A stretch of DNA of 64,000 nt, taken from the NCBI RefSeq assembly GCF_030124175.1, contig NZ_JASKMT010000007.1, positions 1-64,000 of the forward strand, in the 5' to 3' direction. Made by a program: the position numbers and the translations under genes. This DNA is from Streptomyces sp. 549. GTDB lineage: Bacteria; Actinomycetota; Actinomycetes; Streptomycetales; Streptomycetaceae. Positions 35,513 through 44,363 of this stretch are shown piece by piece. The stretch's first letter is position 1. Each line of letters opens with the position of its first letter. A model generated the notes under the pieces. That model had not been told where the DNA came from. It searched no databases and was given only the letters and a program-made list of their open reading frames with translations.

Positions 35513-36193
35513 CTACCGGTGACCCACTTGGAGAGCAGCATCCGAGATGCGCGCCGCCTTCGTGCGCAGGACCAATCCCGAGATCCGTACATCGGTGAGC
35601 TCCATCCACTGCACCGTCAATGCCGGAACGAACACGGAGGTGTGGGTCGGGCCGCTCAGCACCACCGGCAGCAGACCCAGCAAACGCCCCTCCACCTGCC
35701 GGGCCATCATCTCCACCGGGCCTTCCAACACCATCCGGGACGCCCGCACGCTCCCGGAGGCTCCAGCGACCCCACCAGGAAAGCTCAGGACCGCCTCCTC
35801 CACCACGACCCGCTCAGCACGGCAGCGCACCATCGCCTCACCTCGATCGAACGCCCCCTCGACGCGCAGCCCTTCAAGTACCAGACGCCGCGCCGTAAAC
35901 GATGCCCGCTCAACGCCTGCGTCGTGTGCGTCGGCCGGCCGCAGTTTCACCACCGCGCTCAGACAACGCAGCAACCGATGGGAAGCGTCGAGTGACCGGC
36001 CACCCGGCGAACCACCCTGACCGGCTTTTTCGTCGCAGGCAGAAACAGACGTGGCATCTCCGGTGACCCGATCGGGGCTGGAAGCCGTCTGCTCTCCCCT
36101 CACGCCTGCGGGATCGTTCCCGGCCGCCACGCCCGTCCAGCACGGCACCAAGGCCATCGCCGTGCCTGCGGCCAATGCCTGCTGCAGCGTCAC
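35513..36193 (-). CDS. Secreted protein of unknown function, third gene of the DUF6230 operon
   Basis: 226 aa from GTG 36193, which overlaps the upstream stop by GTGA. The N-terminus TLQQALAAGTAMALVPCWTGVAAG is a signal peptide. Residues ~20-60 are low-complexity and polar. The rest is a beta-rich region with repeated ARRLVLEGLRVEG / ASRMVLEGPVEM patterns, resembling the first gene of the operon in style. No catalytic motif is seen. The tight coupling implies it works with the DUF6230 and DUF6114 proteins. Confidence 0.65.
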   Translation of the reverse strand: MTLQQALAAGTAMALVPCWTGVAAGNDPAGVRGEQTASSPDRVTGDATSVSACDEKAGQGGSPGGRSLDASHRLLRCLSAVVKLRPADAHDAGVERASFTARRLVLEGLRVEGAFDRGEAMVRCRAERVVVEEAVLSFPGGVAGASGSVRASRMVLEGPVEMMARQVEGRLLGLLPVVLSGPTHTSVFVPALTVQWMELTDVRISGLVLRTKAARISDAALQVGHR

Positions 36194-36552
36194 CCGGCCG
36201 CGTCCGGGCGGGGGCGCCGCGCCACGGCGAGGGATCCAGCCGTCAGGCCCAGCAACAGGCCCACGCCCAACCCGCCGAACGTAGCGGTGAACCACGACAG
36301 CAACGACACGGCCATGATCCACACCCCGGTTGTGCGGCTGTTCTGCGGCCGCAGCAACAGCCGCACGGCCAGCGTGGCCCACCCCGCGGCGGTCAGTACC
36401 GGCAGCATCCCCCAGGTCTGCTGCAGAGCCAGGAACGGGAGGTTCACCAGCGGCACCACCACGACGGTGGCAGCGGCCGCGAGGGCCAGCACCGCTGGGG
36501 TCCACGGCCGCGTCAGACCAGGAGCAGGGCGCCGACGGCCGGTCAGAAGCAT
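36190..36552 (-). CDS. DUF6114-family membrane protein
   Basis: 120 aa with four hydrophobic segments (PWTPAVLALAAAATVVVVPL; WGMLPVLTAAGWATLAVRLL; GVWIMAVSLLSWFTATF; GLGVGLLLGLTAGSLAVA). This fits the DUF6114 membrane proteins that accompany DUF6230 proteins in Streptomyces. ATG 36552 lies 10 bp inside the upstream gene and its stop overlaps the next start, so the three genes are translationally coupled. Function is unknown. Confidence 0.72.
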   Translation of the reverse strand: MLLTGRRRPAPGLTRPWTPAVLALAAAATVVVVPLVNLPFLALQQTWGMLPVLTAAGWATLAVRLLLRPQNSRTTGVWIMAVSLLSWFTATFGGLGVGLLLGLTAGSLAVARRPRPDAAG

Positions 36553-37163
36553 TCGTGCCGCCCGGCGCTCACCGACAGGCGCATCCCGGTCAGATGGAAC
36601 ATCCCGGCCGTCATCGAACTCGTCTGCTGCCGCAAGTCACGAATGACGAGACCGGAAGCCTGCTGGCTGTAAGCGCCGGCCGGCCCGGCGGCGCTCGGCA
36701 CCCGACTGTCCGCAGCGTCCCGCCCCAGCTCCAGATCACTGAACGTGATGTCCCCCCGCATCCGTTCGAGATCGATCACCAAGTCGTCGATGCGCACCGG
36801 ACTCTCCTCCCCGGCTTCGACCCGCAGTGTCACCGCTCCCAAAGGGGTCGGCGTGATCACGGACTGACACAGGTCCCGCAGGGAAGCCGAACGGATCGCA
36901 GTGACGGCCACCGGTCGGCCCTTGCCCGACCGGTCTGTGCCAACCGACGCGTACTGCACGAACCCCTCGCCCTCCAGCCGGCTCGCAGACACCTTGAACG
37001 CGGTACCGGACACCGCGAACGACATCGGCACACCGGCAGCCGCGCCCGCCCACGCCAAAGACATCGCGCAGATCACCCCGAGTGTCATGCAGCCGGCGAA
37101 CCCGGTCCAGCTGTAGGCCCCCCGGCGAGCAGATGACCGAGAACGGCGGTGACGCGCGTGCAC
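36543..37163 (-). CDS. DUF6230-family exported protein
   Basis: 206 aa from GTG 37163 (AAAGGG upstream). A basic N-terminus and membrane segment (FAGCMTLGVICAMSLAWAGAAAG) lead into MSFAVSGTAFKVSASRLEGEGFVQY, the hallmark start of DUF6230 proteins. The remainder is beta-rich (RIDDLVIDLERMRGDITFSDLELG). No enzymatic motif is evident; an envelope structural role is a guess. First gene of the coupled operon. The longer open frame to 37418 has no better start. Confidence 0.75.
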   Translation of the reverse strand: MHARHRRSRSSARRGAYSWTGFAGCMTLGVICAMSLAWAGAAAGVPMSFAVSGTAFKVSASRLEGEGFVQYASVGTDRSGKGRPVAVTAIRSASLRDLCQSVITPTPLGAVTLRVEAGEESPVRIDDLVIDLERMRGDITFSDLELGRDAADSRVPSAAGPAGAYSQQASGLVIRDLRQQTSSMTAGMFHLTGMRLSVSAGRHECF

Positions 37164-37411
37164 GAGGGGGCCCTTTCGAGAGAACGCAACCAAGATCCGC
37201 TGAGACGCCACCCGGCACCCCCGTGACGGCCGCTCCAGAACGTGCCCTGTCACCGCGGCCTCATCCGTCATCCAGGGCATCGCTGTCCCCGCCTTCGCCT
37301 CTCCAGCCGTCATGTCCTTGGCAAGACGGCCGCAGCCCGACGGCACCTGCGAGGAAACCTCGCAGAGCGCCATCTCACAGCGGCCGGCACGGCAGACATC
37401 GAGGGTGGTCC

Positions 37412-37933
37412 CTACCAACCGACCTTCACCGCGTTGTAAGCCTGCTTGCAGTCGGCGTTGGTGGCCTGGTTCTCCAGCTTCTGCATGGACGTGGCCCAGA
37501 CCTTCTTGGCGACCTTCTCAAGCTCCCGCGTCTCGGCCGGGATGTTGGGTGCGTACTTCTTGATCGTCGCGAGGGCGGACCGGGCGAACTTGTTGCACAC
37601 CGGACCGGCGGCGTTCCGGTAGCCGGTGTCCAGGTCACCGGCCACCGCCTTGCCGTTCGCGGTGGCCCAGTTGTTCCAGGCGGAGCACGCCGCCTGTGTG
37701 AACGCCGCCTGATCAGCCTCGCTCAGGCTGAGTACCTCGACCAGCACGGTGTTCTGGACCTTCTGAGGGACCGTGAAATCCACGACCGGGAACTTGTCGA
37801 GCGTTTCGAGCAGGGCCGTCTGACAGGCGGGCGGCAGCTCGGCCGCTTGCGCGGAGGCGGGCGTAGTCAGTACGGAGGCGGACACGATCACCGCGGTGAG
37901 AGCGCCGCGCTGGACGATGCGCGAGGAGATCAT
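37412..37933 (-). CDS. Small secreted protein of unknown function
   Basis: 173 aa. Signal peptide (IVQRGALTAVIVSASVLTTPASA) then an all-helical-looking mature protein of ~145 residues with four cysteines (PACQTALL, AACSAWNNW, PVCNKFARS, ADCKQAYN) that could form two disulfides. AAGGAG precedes ATG 37933. No family with known function is recognised. It is encoded upstream of the DUF6230 operon on the same strand. Confidence 0.75.
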   Translation of the reverse strand: MISSRIVQRGALTAVIVSASVLTTPASAQAAELPPACQTALLETLDKFPVVDFTVPQKVQNTVLVEVLSLSEADQAAFTQAACSAWNNWATANGKAVAGDLDTGYRNAAGPVCNKFARSALATIKKYAPNIPAETRELEKVAKKVWATSMQKLENQATNADCKQAYNAVKVGW

Positions 37934-38173
37934 GGTGGGCGGTTCTCCTTGGGATGAGGTCGATTATCGGCCAGGCACGAGAGACGCCCGGTTACAGAAC
38001 GATCGCGGCTTCTCCGGGGCACGGCCGATGCGGGGAAGGGCCGGAAGCGCAGACACGCCTCCCGAGCGAAGCCCGGTACGGCTTGTCGATGAGCAGCACG
38101 TCGGTGTCATGGATGAGCGCGAGGGCGAGATCGAGCCCCTGCCGTGTACCGCACGGAGCATGGTTCGAGTCGG

Positions 38174-39400
38174 TCAGGAAGCCCTGGCCAGAGCGAGGAC
38201 GACGTTGTGGCCGCCGAAGCCGAAGGAATGGCTGACGGCTACTCGGATGTCCTGCTGACGTGGCCGTTTGGTGACGCAGTCGATGTCGAATTCAGGTGCC
38301 GGAGCTTGCAGGTTGGCGATCGGTGGCACTGTGCGGTGCTCGACGGCGAGCACGGTCAACGCGGCCTCGACAGCTCCGGCCGCGCCCAGGCTGTGGCCTA
38401 GCACGCCCTTGGGTGCGGTGACGCTGGGGCGGTGCGGCAGTACGCGGGTGATCAACGCCGCCTCCCCGGCGTCGTTGAGCGGAGTGGAGGTGCCGTGCGC
38501 GTTGACGTGGTCGACGTCCTGTGCGGTCAGACCCGCCTGTGCCAGCGCGGTGCGCAGGGCTGACTCGGCACCGTTGGCTCCTGGGTCCGGGGCGGTGGGG
38601 TGGTGGGCATCCGAGGTGCTGCCGCAGCCCACCAGCCGGGCGCGGGAGCGGGCGCCGCGAGCAGCGGCTTGCTCCTCGCGTTCCAGGACGAGGACGCCCG
38701 CGCCCTCCCCCATGACAAAACCGTCACGGTCGGCGGCGAAGGGCCGGGATGCCGCGGTGACCGCGTCGGCGCGTTGGGACAGGGCGCCCAGGCGCCAGAA
38801 GCCGGTCGTCGTCGTGCGGTTGATCGCCGCTTCCGTGCCTCCGGCCACCGCGACATCGCACTGGCCTGAGACCAGAAGGTCGCGGGCCACGGCGATGGCG
38901 GTGGCGCCGGAGGCGCAAGCGGAGGCCGGAGCGAGGCTGGGACCGTGGGCCTTGAGGTCGATGGAGACCTCGCCGGCCGCCATGTTCAGGATGATCTGGG
39001 GGACGGTGAGCGCCGAAACCATGTCGGCACCCAGTTCGTCCAGGCGCCTGGCCTGTTCTTCGTATACCGCGCCTGCTCCGAGTCCGCAGCCGATGACGAC
39101 GGCGACCCGGTCGCCGTTCCAGGTCCCGGGATCGAGACCGGCGTCGTGTACGGCCTCGCGGGCGGCGAGTATCGCGAGTTTCGCGTTCCGCGACATGCGC
39201 CAGGCGTCGCGCCCGATGCGCTGGTCCAGGGCGTCGGCCGAGTGAGGGACACGGCAGGAGAAGTCCACGGGCAGGCCGGTGAGCGTCGGGTCGGGGGTCG
39301 CGGTGCTCACGCCGTGACAGACCGCTCTCCAGGTGGCGTCGGCGTCTCCTCCAGCCGGGGTGACCAGACCGAGACCGGTGATGGCGACGGGCGCAGTCAT
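38174..39400 (-). CDS. Beta-ketoacyl-ACP synthase II (KAS-II) of the ole/PKS cluster
   Basis: 408 aa. Condenses acyl groups with malonyl-ACP. Cys162 in PASACASGA, His302 in NAHGTST, Lys331 in TAPKG and His336 in LGHSLGA form the KAS catalytic set, so it is active, not a chain-length-factor type. ATG 39400 overlaps the ACP stop (ATGA). As the last gene of the ole operon it probably extends the acyl chain on the dedicated ACP, before or after the PKS acts. Confidence 0.85.
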   Translation of the reverse strand: MTAPVAITGLGLVTPAGGDADATWRAVCHGVSTATPDPTLTGLPVDFSCRVPHSADALDQRIGRDAWRMSRNAKLAILAAREAVHDAGLDPGTWNGDRVAVVIGCGLGAGAVYEEQARRLDELGADMVSALTVPQIILNMAAGEVSIDLKAHGPSLAPASACASGATAIAVARDLLVSGQCDVAVAGGTEAAINRTTTTGFWRLGALSQRADAVTAASRPFAADRDGFVMGEGAGVLVLEREEQAAARGARSRARLVGCGSTSDAHHPTAPDPGANGAESALRTALAQAGLTAQDVDHVNAHGTSTPLNDAGEAALITRVLPHRPSVTAPKGVLGHSLGAAGAVEAALTVLAVEHRTVPPIANLQAPAPEFDIDCVTKRPRQQDIRVAVSHSFGFGGHNVVLALARAS

Positions 39401-39657
39401 GAGGATGTCTCCGTCCTCGGGTTGGCCGCGAGCAGCGCGTCGAGGTGGTCGGCGACCTCGGTGACGGTCCTGCCGAGAGCGGCGTACTCGCTGCTGATCT
39501 TGACCGCGAAGCGCTCGTGCAGGATGAGCACCATCTCTGTCAGGGCCATGGAGTCCAGGCCCAGTTGCTCCAGCGTGGCCTCAGAGTGAATGGCATCGTC
39601 CGGGACACGGAGGGAGCTGGTCAGGACGGAACGGAGGGCGTCGTAGGTTTCGGGCAC
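39397..39657 (-). CDS. Dedicated acyl carrier protein
   Basis: 86 aa. The motif LGLDSMALTEM supplies the phosphopantetheine serine. GTG 39657 has AAGGA upstream and starts 37 bp inside the end of oleD; the stop overlaps the KAS-II start. A discrete ACP between an OleD and a KAS-II implies that intermediates travel on a private carrier rather than the primary fatty-acid ACP. Confidence 0.85.
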   Translation of the reverse strand: MPETYDALRSVLTSSLRVPDDAIHSEATLEQLGLDSMALTEMVLILHERFAVKISSEYAALGRTVTEVADHLDALLAANPRTETSS

Positions 39658-40667
39658 GGTGTGTCCTTGCTGTCGTCGAAGGCAGACGGGGCGGTCCGGG
39701 TAAGTTCCGCGAGGCCGGCCTCGAATCCGATCGGTGGTTCGAAGGACAGCTCGCGGCGCGCTGCGGTGAGGTCGAAATAGTGTGGTTGCAGCAGCTCCGC
39801 CACCAGGAAGCGGCTCAGCGCCAAGGTGCGCGGGCTGCGGACCATGCGCAGGTATGTGTCGCTGACAGCAGCCGTGGCCGTCGCCAGGCGTGGCGGGACG
39901 GCGCACCAGCGGGCGCTGATACCCGCGGCCCGCAGGAAGTGGTGGGCGATCTCGCGCAAGGGGCGTGGGTCGTCCTGGCTGATGAAATAGGCGCGGCCGC
40001 CGGCCTCGGGTGACCGCTGCAGGTGGTCCAGGGCGAGAAGGTGGGCGTGGGCGGCGGTGCGGAGATGGGTGGTGTCGACGAGGTTGCTGCCGTCGCCAGG
40101 CATCAGCAGGCGCCCGGCCCGTACGGCCCGTGCGAGGGCGGGGGCAAAGTGGGGGTCGCCCGGACCCCAGATGATGTGCGGACGCAGCGAGACCGTGGCC
40201 AACTCCGGGCTGTTGGCCGCGAGGACCAGGGCCTCGGCCATGGCTTTGGTCTGCGGATAGGCGGCCAAGTGGCGGGCAGGGCGAGGAAGGTCCTCGGTGA
40301 CGCCCTCCAGACCACCGGGCCGGAAGGCGACGCTCGCGGTCGAGGTGTAGACGAGCGTGCGCACCTGGTGGGCACGGCACTGTTCGATGACGTTGCGGGT
40401 GCCGACGACGTTGGTGGCCCGGTAGAGCCGCATCGGACCGCTGACCCCGGCCAGAGCGGCGTTGTGGATGACGGCGTCACACCCGGCGACCGCGCGGGAG
40501 ACGGCGTCCGCATCGGCGAGATCGCCCAGGTGCTGCGGGACTCCCAGCTGCTCCAGAGCGGGGCTGGGGCGGCGGCTGAGAGAGGACGCGGCGATGCCGC
40601 GTGCCGTCAGTTGGCGGCAGATCTCCAGTCCCAGGAATCCGCTTCCTCCGGTGACCAGTACCTTCAT
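39621..40667 (-). CDS. oleD: OleD-like NADPH-dependent 2-alkyl-3-oxoalkanoate reductase
   Basis: 348 aa short-chain/extended reductase (3-beta-HSD type). The Rossmann motif VTGGSGFLG opens the protein; TSTAS and YPQTK give the catalytic Ser and Tyr-x3-Lys. OleD reduces the OleA product, a 2-alkyl-3-ketoacid, to the 3-hydroxyacid. ATG 40667 overlaps the oleC stop by ATGA; the longer upstream frame lies inside oleC. The assignment rests mainly on position in a complete oleA-B-C-D set. Confidence 0.75.
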   Translation of the reverse strand: MKVLVTGGSGFLGLEICRQLTARGIAASSLSRRPSPALEQLGVPQHLGDLADADAVSRAVAGCDAVIHNAALAGVSGPMRLYRATNVVGTRNVIEQCRAHQVRTLVYTSTASVAFRPGGLEGVTEDLPRPARHLAAYPQTKAMAEALVLAANSPELATVSLRPHIIWGPGDPHFAPALARAVRAGRLLMPGDGSNLVDTTHLRTAAHAHLLALDHLQRSPEAGGRAYFISQDDPRPLREIAHHFLRAAGISARWCAVPPRLATATAAVSDTYLRMVRSPRTLALSRFLVAELLQPHYFDLTAARRELSFEPPIGFEAGLAELTRTAPSAFDDSKDTPCPKPTTPSVPS

Positions 40668-42241
40668 CGAGTCCTCCTGCGCAGGCGCTTGGCGGCCCAG
40701 CCCGCCAGCCGTAGACGGTCGATCTTGGAGTTGTGCCGGGGATCGGTGGGGAAGCCGGGGTGCAGGAGCAGGACGTCGATGCGGTGCCCTTCCGGATGGC
40801 CGTTCAGGGCGGTGCGTACAGCTGCCAGGGCCGCGGCGCGGGGGGTGGTGGGCATGGGCTCCACGCACAGGACGGGCAACTGGCATACGGCCGTGCCGGC
40901 GCCGACCAGAGCGGTGCGGCGAATGCCGGGAGCGGTGTCGGCCACGGCCTCGATGTCCTCGGTGGTCATGGTGAAGCCGGTACCGGTGACCAGGTGGGCT
41001 TTGCGGCCGAGGAACCAGAGCCGGCCCCGGTCGTCGAGTCGGCCGAGATCTCCGGTGCGGTGCAGTACGCCATCACTGATGACGTCCTTCGTAGCGGCGT
41101 CCGCATCAGGACGTGCGTGGTAGGCGGGGCTGACGGTGGGGCCGGCGACGGCGATCTCGCCGAGTCCGGTGGGGTCCGCGTCCAGGATGTGGGGTTGGAT
41201 GCCGGGCAGCGGCCGGCCCAGACACGTACCGGCCTGCCCGGCGGGTGGCTGGATGTGTGAGGCCCGCAGGTCGTGGTCGCCGATCGCCGAGACGGGCAGG
41301 CATTCGGTTGCGCCGTAGACGCTGAGGATCTCGGTGGAGTCCGGCACGGCCTTGCGCAACGCTTCGGCGAGGTGGAGACGCAACGGGGCGCCGAAGGACA
41401 GGATCTGCCGGACCGAGGGCAGGGCGATGCCGTGGCGGGCGCAGTGATCGGCGATCAGGGTGAGCACGGCGGGTGAGGCGATGATCTTGGTGACTCGGTG
41501 CTGCAGGATCGGCTCGACGAGTTCTCTCGGCGATGTTCGGGCCGGAGACAGGTGGTTCACGGCCGGGACGAGCGTGGTCAGGCCCAGGAGCGGGCCGAGC
41601 ATCGCGACCGGGAGGAATCCCGCGAGGAGTACGTCTTCGGGCCGGGGGTCCAGCAGCGTGGTGAGCGCGTCGAGTTGTCCCGCCAGGGTGGCGTAGCGGT
41701 ACTCCGCGCCTTTGGGACGTCCGGTGGAACCGGACGTGAAGGCGATGATGGCCAGCTCGTCGCCGTCGGGCTCCTGCGGTCGCAGGGTCGGGACACTGCC
41801 ACCCGGCGCCCGGGTCGCCAGGCGCCGGCCGGGAGCGAGCAGCGGCCGGCCGGTGACCAGGGGGATGCGGACGTGGGGGCGGCCCCACCCCAGGATCTGG
41901 CGCCCGAGATGGGCCAGCGGTTCGCCGACGAAGACGTCCGGTGCGATGTCCTGCAGACAGCGGCGCACCTCGGCGCGTGGCTCGATCAGGACGGGTACGG
42001 CACCGAGGGAGCACAGGGCGTACACGACGGCGGTGAGGTCGTACGCGTCGCGAGTCATCACGACGGCCCTGTGGCCGGGCCGGACACCGGCCTGGTGCAG
42101 CGCTTGCATGAGGCTGTGGCACCCCTGCACCAGGTGGCCGCGGTCGGTCGTACGGGAGGTCCCCTTACGGCAGCGGATGAGCGCGATGGCGTCAGGCTGG
42201 TCGGCCAGGCGGGCGATGACGCCTGGAGCGGTCGCGGTCAT
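40664..42241 (-). CDS. oleC: OleC-like beta-lactone synthetase (ANL superfamily)
   Basis: 525 aa. The adenylation motif FTSGSTGRPKG (168-178), YGATE and HRTGDLGRLDDRGRLWFLGR are intact. The C-terminal PGFPTDPRHNSKIDRLRLAGW resembles the OleC signature, in which a xDxRHNxKI motif ends the small domain. OleC activates the 3-hydroxyacid with ATP and closes it to a beta-lactone. A long-chain acyl-CoA or acyl-AMP ligase is the alternative if the neighbours are ignored. The start overlaps the oleB stop by ATGA. Confidence 0.75.
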   Translation of the reverse strand: MTATAPGVIARLADQPDAIALIRCRKGTSRTTDRGHLVQGCHSLMQALHQAGVRPGHRAVVMTRDAYDLTAVVYALCSLGAVPVLIEPRAEVRRCLQDIAPDVFVGEPLAHLGRQILGWGRPHVRIPLVTGRPLLAPGRRLATRAPGGSVPTLRPQEPDGDELAIIAFTSGSTGRPKGAEYRYATLAGQLDALTTLLDPRPEDVLLAGFLPVAMLGPLLGLTTLVPAVNHLSPARTSPRELVEPILQHRVTKIIASPAVLTLIADHCARHGIALPSVRQILSFGAPLRLHLAEALRKAVPDSTEILSVYGATECLPVSAIGDHDLRASHIQPPAGQAGTCLGRPLPGIQPHILDADPTGLGEIAVAGPTVSPAYHARPDADAATKDVISDGVLHRTGDLGRLDDRGRLWFLGRKAHLVTGTGFTMTTEDIEAVADTAPGIRRTALVGAGTAVCQLPVLCVEPMPTTPRAAALAAVRTALNGHPEGHRIDVLLLHPGFPTDPRHNSKIDRLRLAGWAAKRLRRRTR

Positions 42242-43194
42242 CGGGTTCCTTGCAGGAAGTCACGGATGCGGTCACCGAGTTCGACTGCGGCGTCTTCCAT
42301 CACGAAATGGCCGGCCTCGGGAAATCGATGGATGGCCGCGTGGGGACAGCGGCGGGCCCACTCCTCCAGCAGCTTCGGGGTGAACACCGGATCGCGCATG
42401 CCCCAGCCGATGAGCGTGGGCAGTGCGGTCAGGGCGGCTTCGGCGCCGGGAGGTTCGAGCAGCCGCCATACGGGATCGTCGTTGTCACGCGGGATGGCGC
42501 GGACGGCGTCGGTGACGGCCCGTCGCTCGGAGCGCCTGGCATAGGGACGGAGGTAAGCGCGGCGCTCGGCCGGCCTCAGCGGGTGGTGCACTCCGGCGTG
42601 CACAGCGGTGCGTGCGAAGCCGTTGGTGAGGTGCACGACGTCGGCCACCAGTGGGTGGTCGCGGATCCAGCGCAGGTAGAACGGCAGCCGGAAGCCGCTG
42701 GGCCAAGGAAAGGCCACGGTGTTGCAGATGACCAGACGGGCCACGACCCCGGGGTTCCGCAAGGCCCAGGCGATGCCGAGCGGACCACCCCAGTCGTGCA
42801 GGACGAGCGTCCAGCCCTGCTCGGGCAGCCCCTCGTCCTGCACCAGGTGCTGGTAGAGGAGGTCCAGGTGTTCCAGCTGGACACGGTAAGGGTCCGGGAC
42901 TCCGGCGGTCGGCCTCAGATGCCGGGACAGGCCGAAGCCGGGCAGATCCGGTGCCAGGCAACGGGCATGAGGGGAGAGCCGGTCGACCAGTTTGCGCCAC
43001 GCGTAGCTCCATGACGGATTGCCGTGCAGGAACAGGGCCGGCTCCCCGGAGCCGAGGTCGACGTAATGCTGTCCGGTGGCCGGCACACGCCGCCAGTGCC
43101 GGGGTGCGGGGTAGCCCGGCATCAGCCGTTCCAGCGCTGCGGTGCGGTCCGCCTCCGTGAGTGCCGGGGCACGCCCGGCCTTCGTGGTCACCAT
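42238..43194 (-). CDS. oleB: OleB-like alpha/beta hydrolase (beta-lactone decarboxylase)
   Basis: 318 aa. The haloalkane-dehalogenase-like fold has HGNPSW (57-62), nucleophile Asp134 in LVLHDWGGPLG and His296 in PEAGHFVMED. In ole clusters this aspartate enzyme opens beta-lactones and releases CO2 to give the cis-olefin. ATG 43194 overlaps the oleA stop by 7 bp. Its presence argues for an olefin end product; clusters making stable beta-lactones often lack it. A true haloalkane dehalogenase is unlikely in this context. Confidence 0.75.
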   Translation of the reverse strand: MVTTKAGRAPALTEADRTAALERLMPGYPAPRHWRRVPATGQHYVDLGSGEPALFLHGNPSWSYAWRKLVDRLSPHARCLAPDLPGFGLSRHLRPTAGVPDPYRVQLEHLDLLYQHLVQDEGLPEQGWTLVLHDWGGPLGIAWALRNPGVVARLVICNTVAFPWPSGFRLPFYLRWIRDHPLVADVVHLTNGFARTAVHAGVHHPLRPAERRAYLRPYARRSERRAVTDAVRAIPRDNDDPVWRLLEPPGAEAALTALPTLIGWGMRDPVFTPKLLEEWARRCPHAAIHRFPEAGHFVMEDAAVELGDRIRDFLQGTR

Positions 43195-44210
43195 CGGACG
43201 AGGGCCAGACCGAAACTGAAGCCGCTGGCCACGCCGATCATCGCCACGACGTCCCCGTCCTCGACGCGGTCGGCTTCCCGTGCCTTGACCAACTGCAGAG
43301 GGAGTGAGGCCGCCGCGCAGTTGCCGTGCTCGGCCACCGCGGGCATGCACAAGCTCTCGGGCAGGGAGAACGCGTCGAGCATCTGCCGGTATTGCGGCAT
43401 GGCGATCTGGTGGAAGGCGACGAAGGCGCCGGTGCGTGCTGCGGCGAGTTCGTCGCCGGCAACGGCAAGGATTGCGGGGAGTACATCGAGCAATCCCTGG
43501 CGCAGGTCCCCGTTCAGACGCAGCGTGGTGTGGTCGTCATGGACGGAGCGCTGGTGCATGGTTCCCCCGCCGGACACGGTGCAGGCTTCCCAGGCGGCGG
43601 AGTTGCTGACGAATCGCATCGCCATGATGCCCGGGCTGTCCTCGCCCGCGGGCCCGGCGGTGAGCACCATCGCGGCGCCGGCGTCCGACGCGGTGTAGCC
43701 GGGCAGGGCTCTGAGAAGCGCCTGCCGGTCAGGGACGTTCCAGCGCGTCACCAGGGAGCCGGCCTCCCCGCAGACGATGAGGACGGCGCGGTAGCGGCCG
43801 GTCTCGATGAACGAGGCGGCTGTCTCCATGGCGTTGAGAACGCTGTTGCAGGCGTTCTTCACGTCGAAGACCGGGCAGGTGGCGCCCATCTTGGCGGCCA
43901 CCAGGTGTGACGTGGCGGGCTCGATCAGGTCCGCGGCGGTAGCGGCGAACAACAGCAGGTCGATGTCGTCGATCCGCAGGCCGGCCTCGTCGAGTGCCTT
44001 CCGGGCGGCGGCTACGGCAAGGTCCGAGGCGTTCTCCCCGTCTCCTCGCACATGGACACCGCGCACTCCGGTGAGGTCTTCGAGTAGGCCAGGTGGCGGT
44101 GTGTAGGCTCCGCTCTTCGCGATCTTCTCGCGGACCTCGTCCATGGTTCGGTAGCGGGCCGGCAAGTGGGCAGCGACGGCTGCGACGCGGGCACGGGCGG
44201 GTTCAGGCAC
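43188..44210 (-). CDS. oleA: OleA-like / KAS-III-type thiolase-fold condensing enzyme
   Basis: 340 aa, close to OleA length. Cys121 (VKNACNSVL), His266 (AFHQIA) and Asn296 (EHGNCAAAS) form the catalytic triad. Glu97 lies 24 residues before the cysteine, near the spacing of the catalytic Glu117/Cys143 pair in Xanthomonas OleA. OleA joins two acyl thioesters head-to-head. A plain FabH-like priming synthase is the alternative. GTG 44210 lacks a clear ribosome site. First gene of the six-gene operon; divergent from the PKS gene with a palindrome between. Confidence 0.72.
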   Translation of the reverse strand: MPEPARARVAAVAAHLPARYRTMDEVREKIAKSGAYTPPPGLLEDLTGVRGVHVRGDGENASDLAVAAARKALDEAGLRIDDIDLLLFAATAADLIEPATSHLVAAKMGATCPVFDVKNACNSVLNAMETAASFIETGRYRAVLIVCGEAGSLVTRWNVPDRQALLRALPGYTASDAGAAMVLTAGPAGEDSPGIMAMRFVSNSAAWEACTVSGGGTMHQRSVHDDHTTLRLNGDLRQGLLDVLPAILAVAGDELAAARTGAFVAFHQIAMPQYRQMLDAFSLPESLCMPAVAEHGNCAAASLPLQLVKAREADRVEDGDVVAMIGVASGFSFGLALVRW

Positions 44211-44215
44211 CGCGT

Positions 44216-44228
44216 CACCGTAACGGTG
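44216..44228. promoter_or_regulatory. Palindrome in the ole/PKS divergent promoter
   Basis: caccgt-a-acggtg, 6 nt from the oleA start in the 153-bp gap between the two divergent transcripts. Candidate shared operator; no regulator gene is seen in the cluster. Confidence 0.4.
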
Positions 44229-44363
44229 CCCTGTCGCGCGTCGAACCGAAAAACCTCCCGAGAAGCACCCTTCACTCTAAAGAGGGACAGATATTGGCTT
44301 TTCAGTTCCGTTGTGCCTTTCAATCCAGGCAAAGCCTGCAATCGGTGTGAAAAGGCGGGGGAC

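Noticed and set aside
36051..36284. Small plus-strand frames opposite the DUF6114 operon
   Set aside because: The minus strand has three coupled genes with signal peptide or membrane features; the plus frames are shadows.
38134..38180. Possible fifth attachment copy (ccgtgtaccgcacgg followed by ggttcgagtc)
   Set aside because: Only 10 bases of the core match, the palindrome is broken and the spacing is ~30 bp rather than ~120 bp; it overlaps the KAS-II 3' end.
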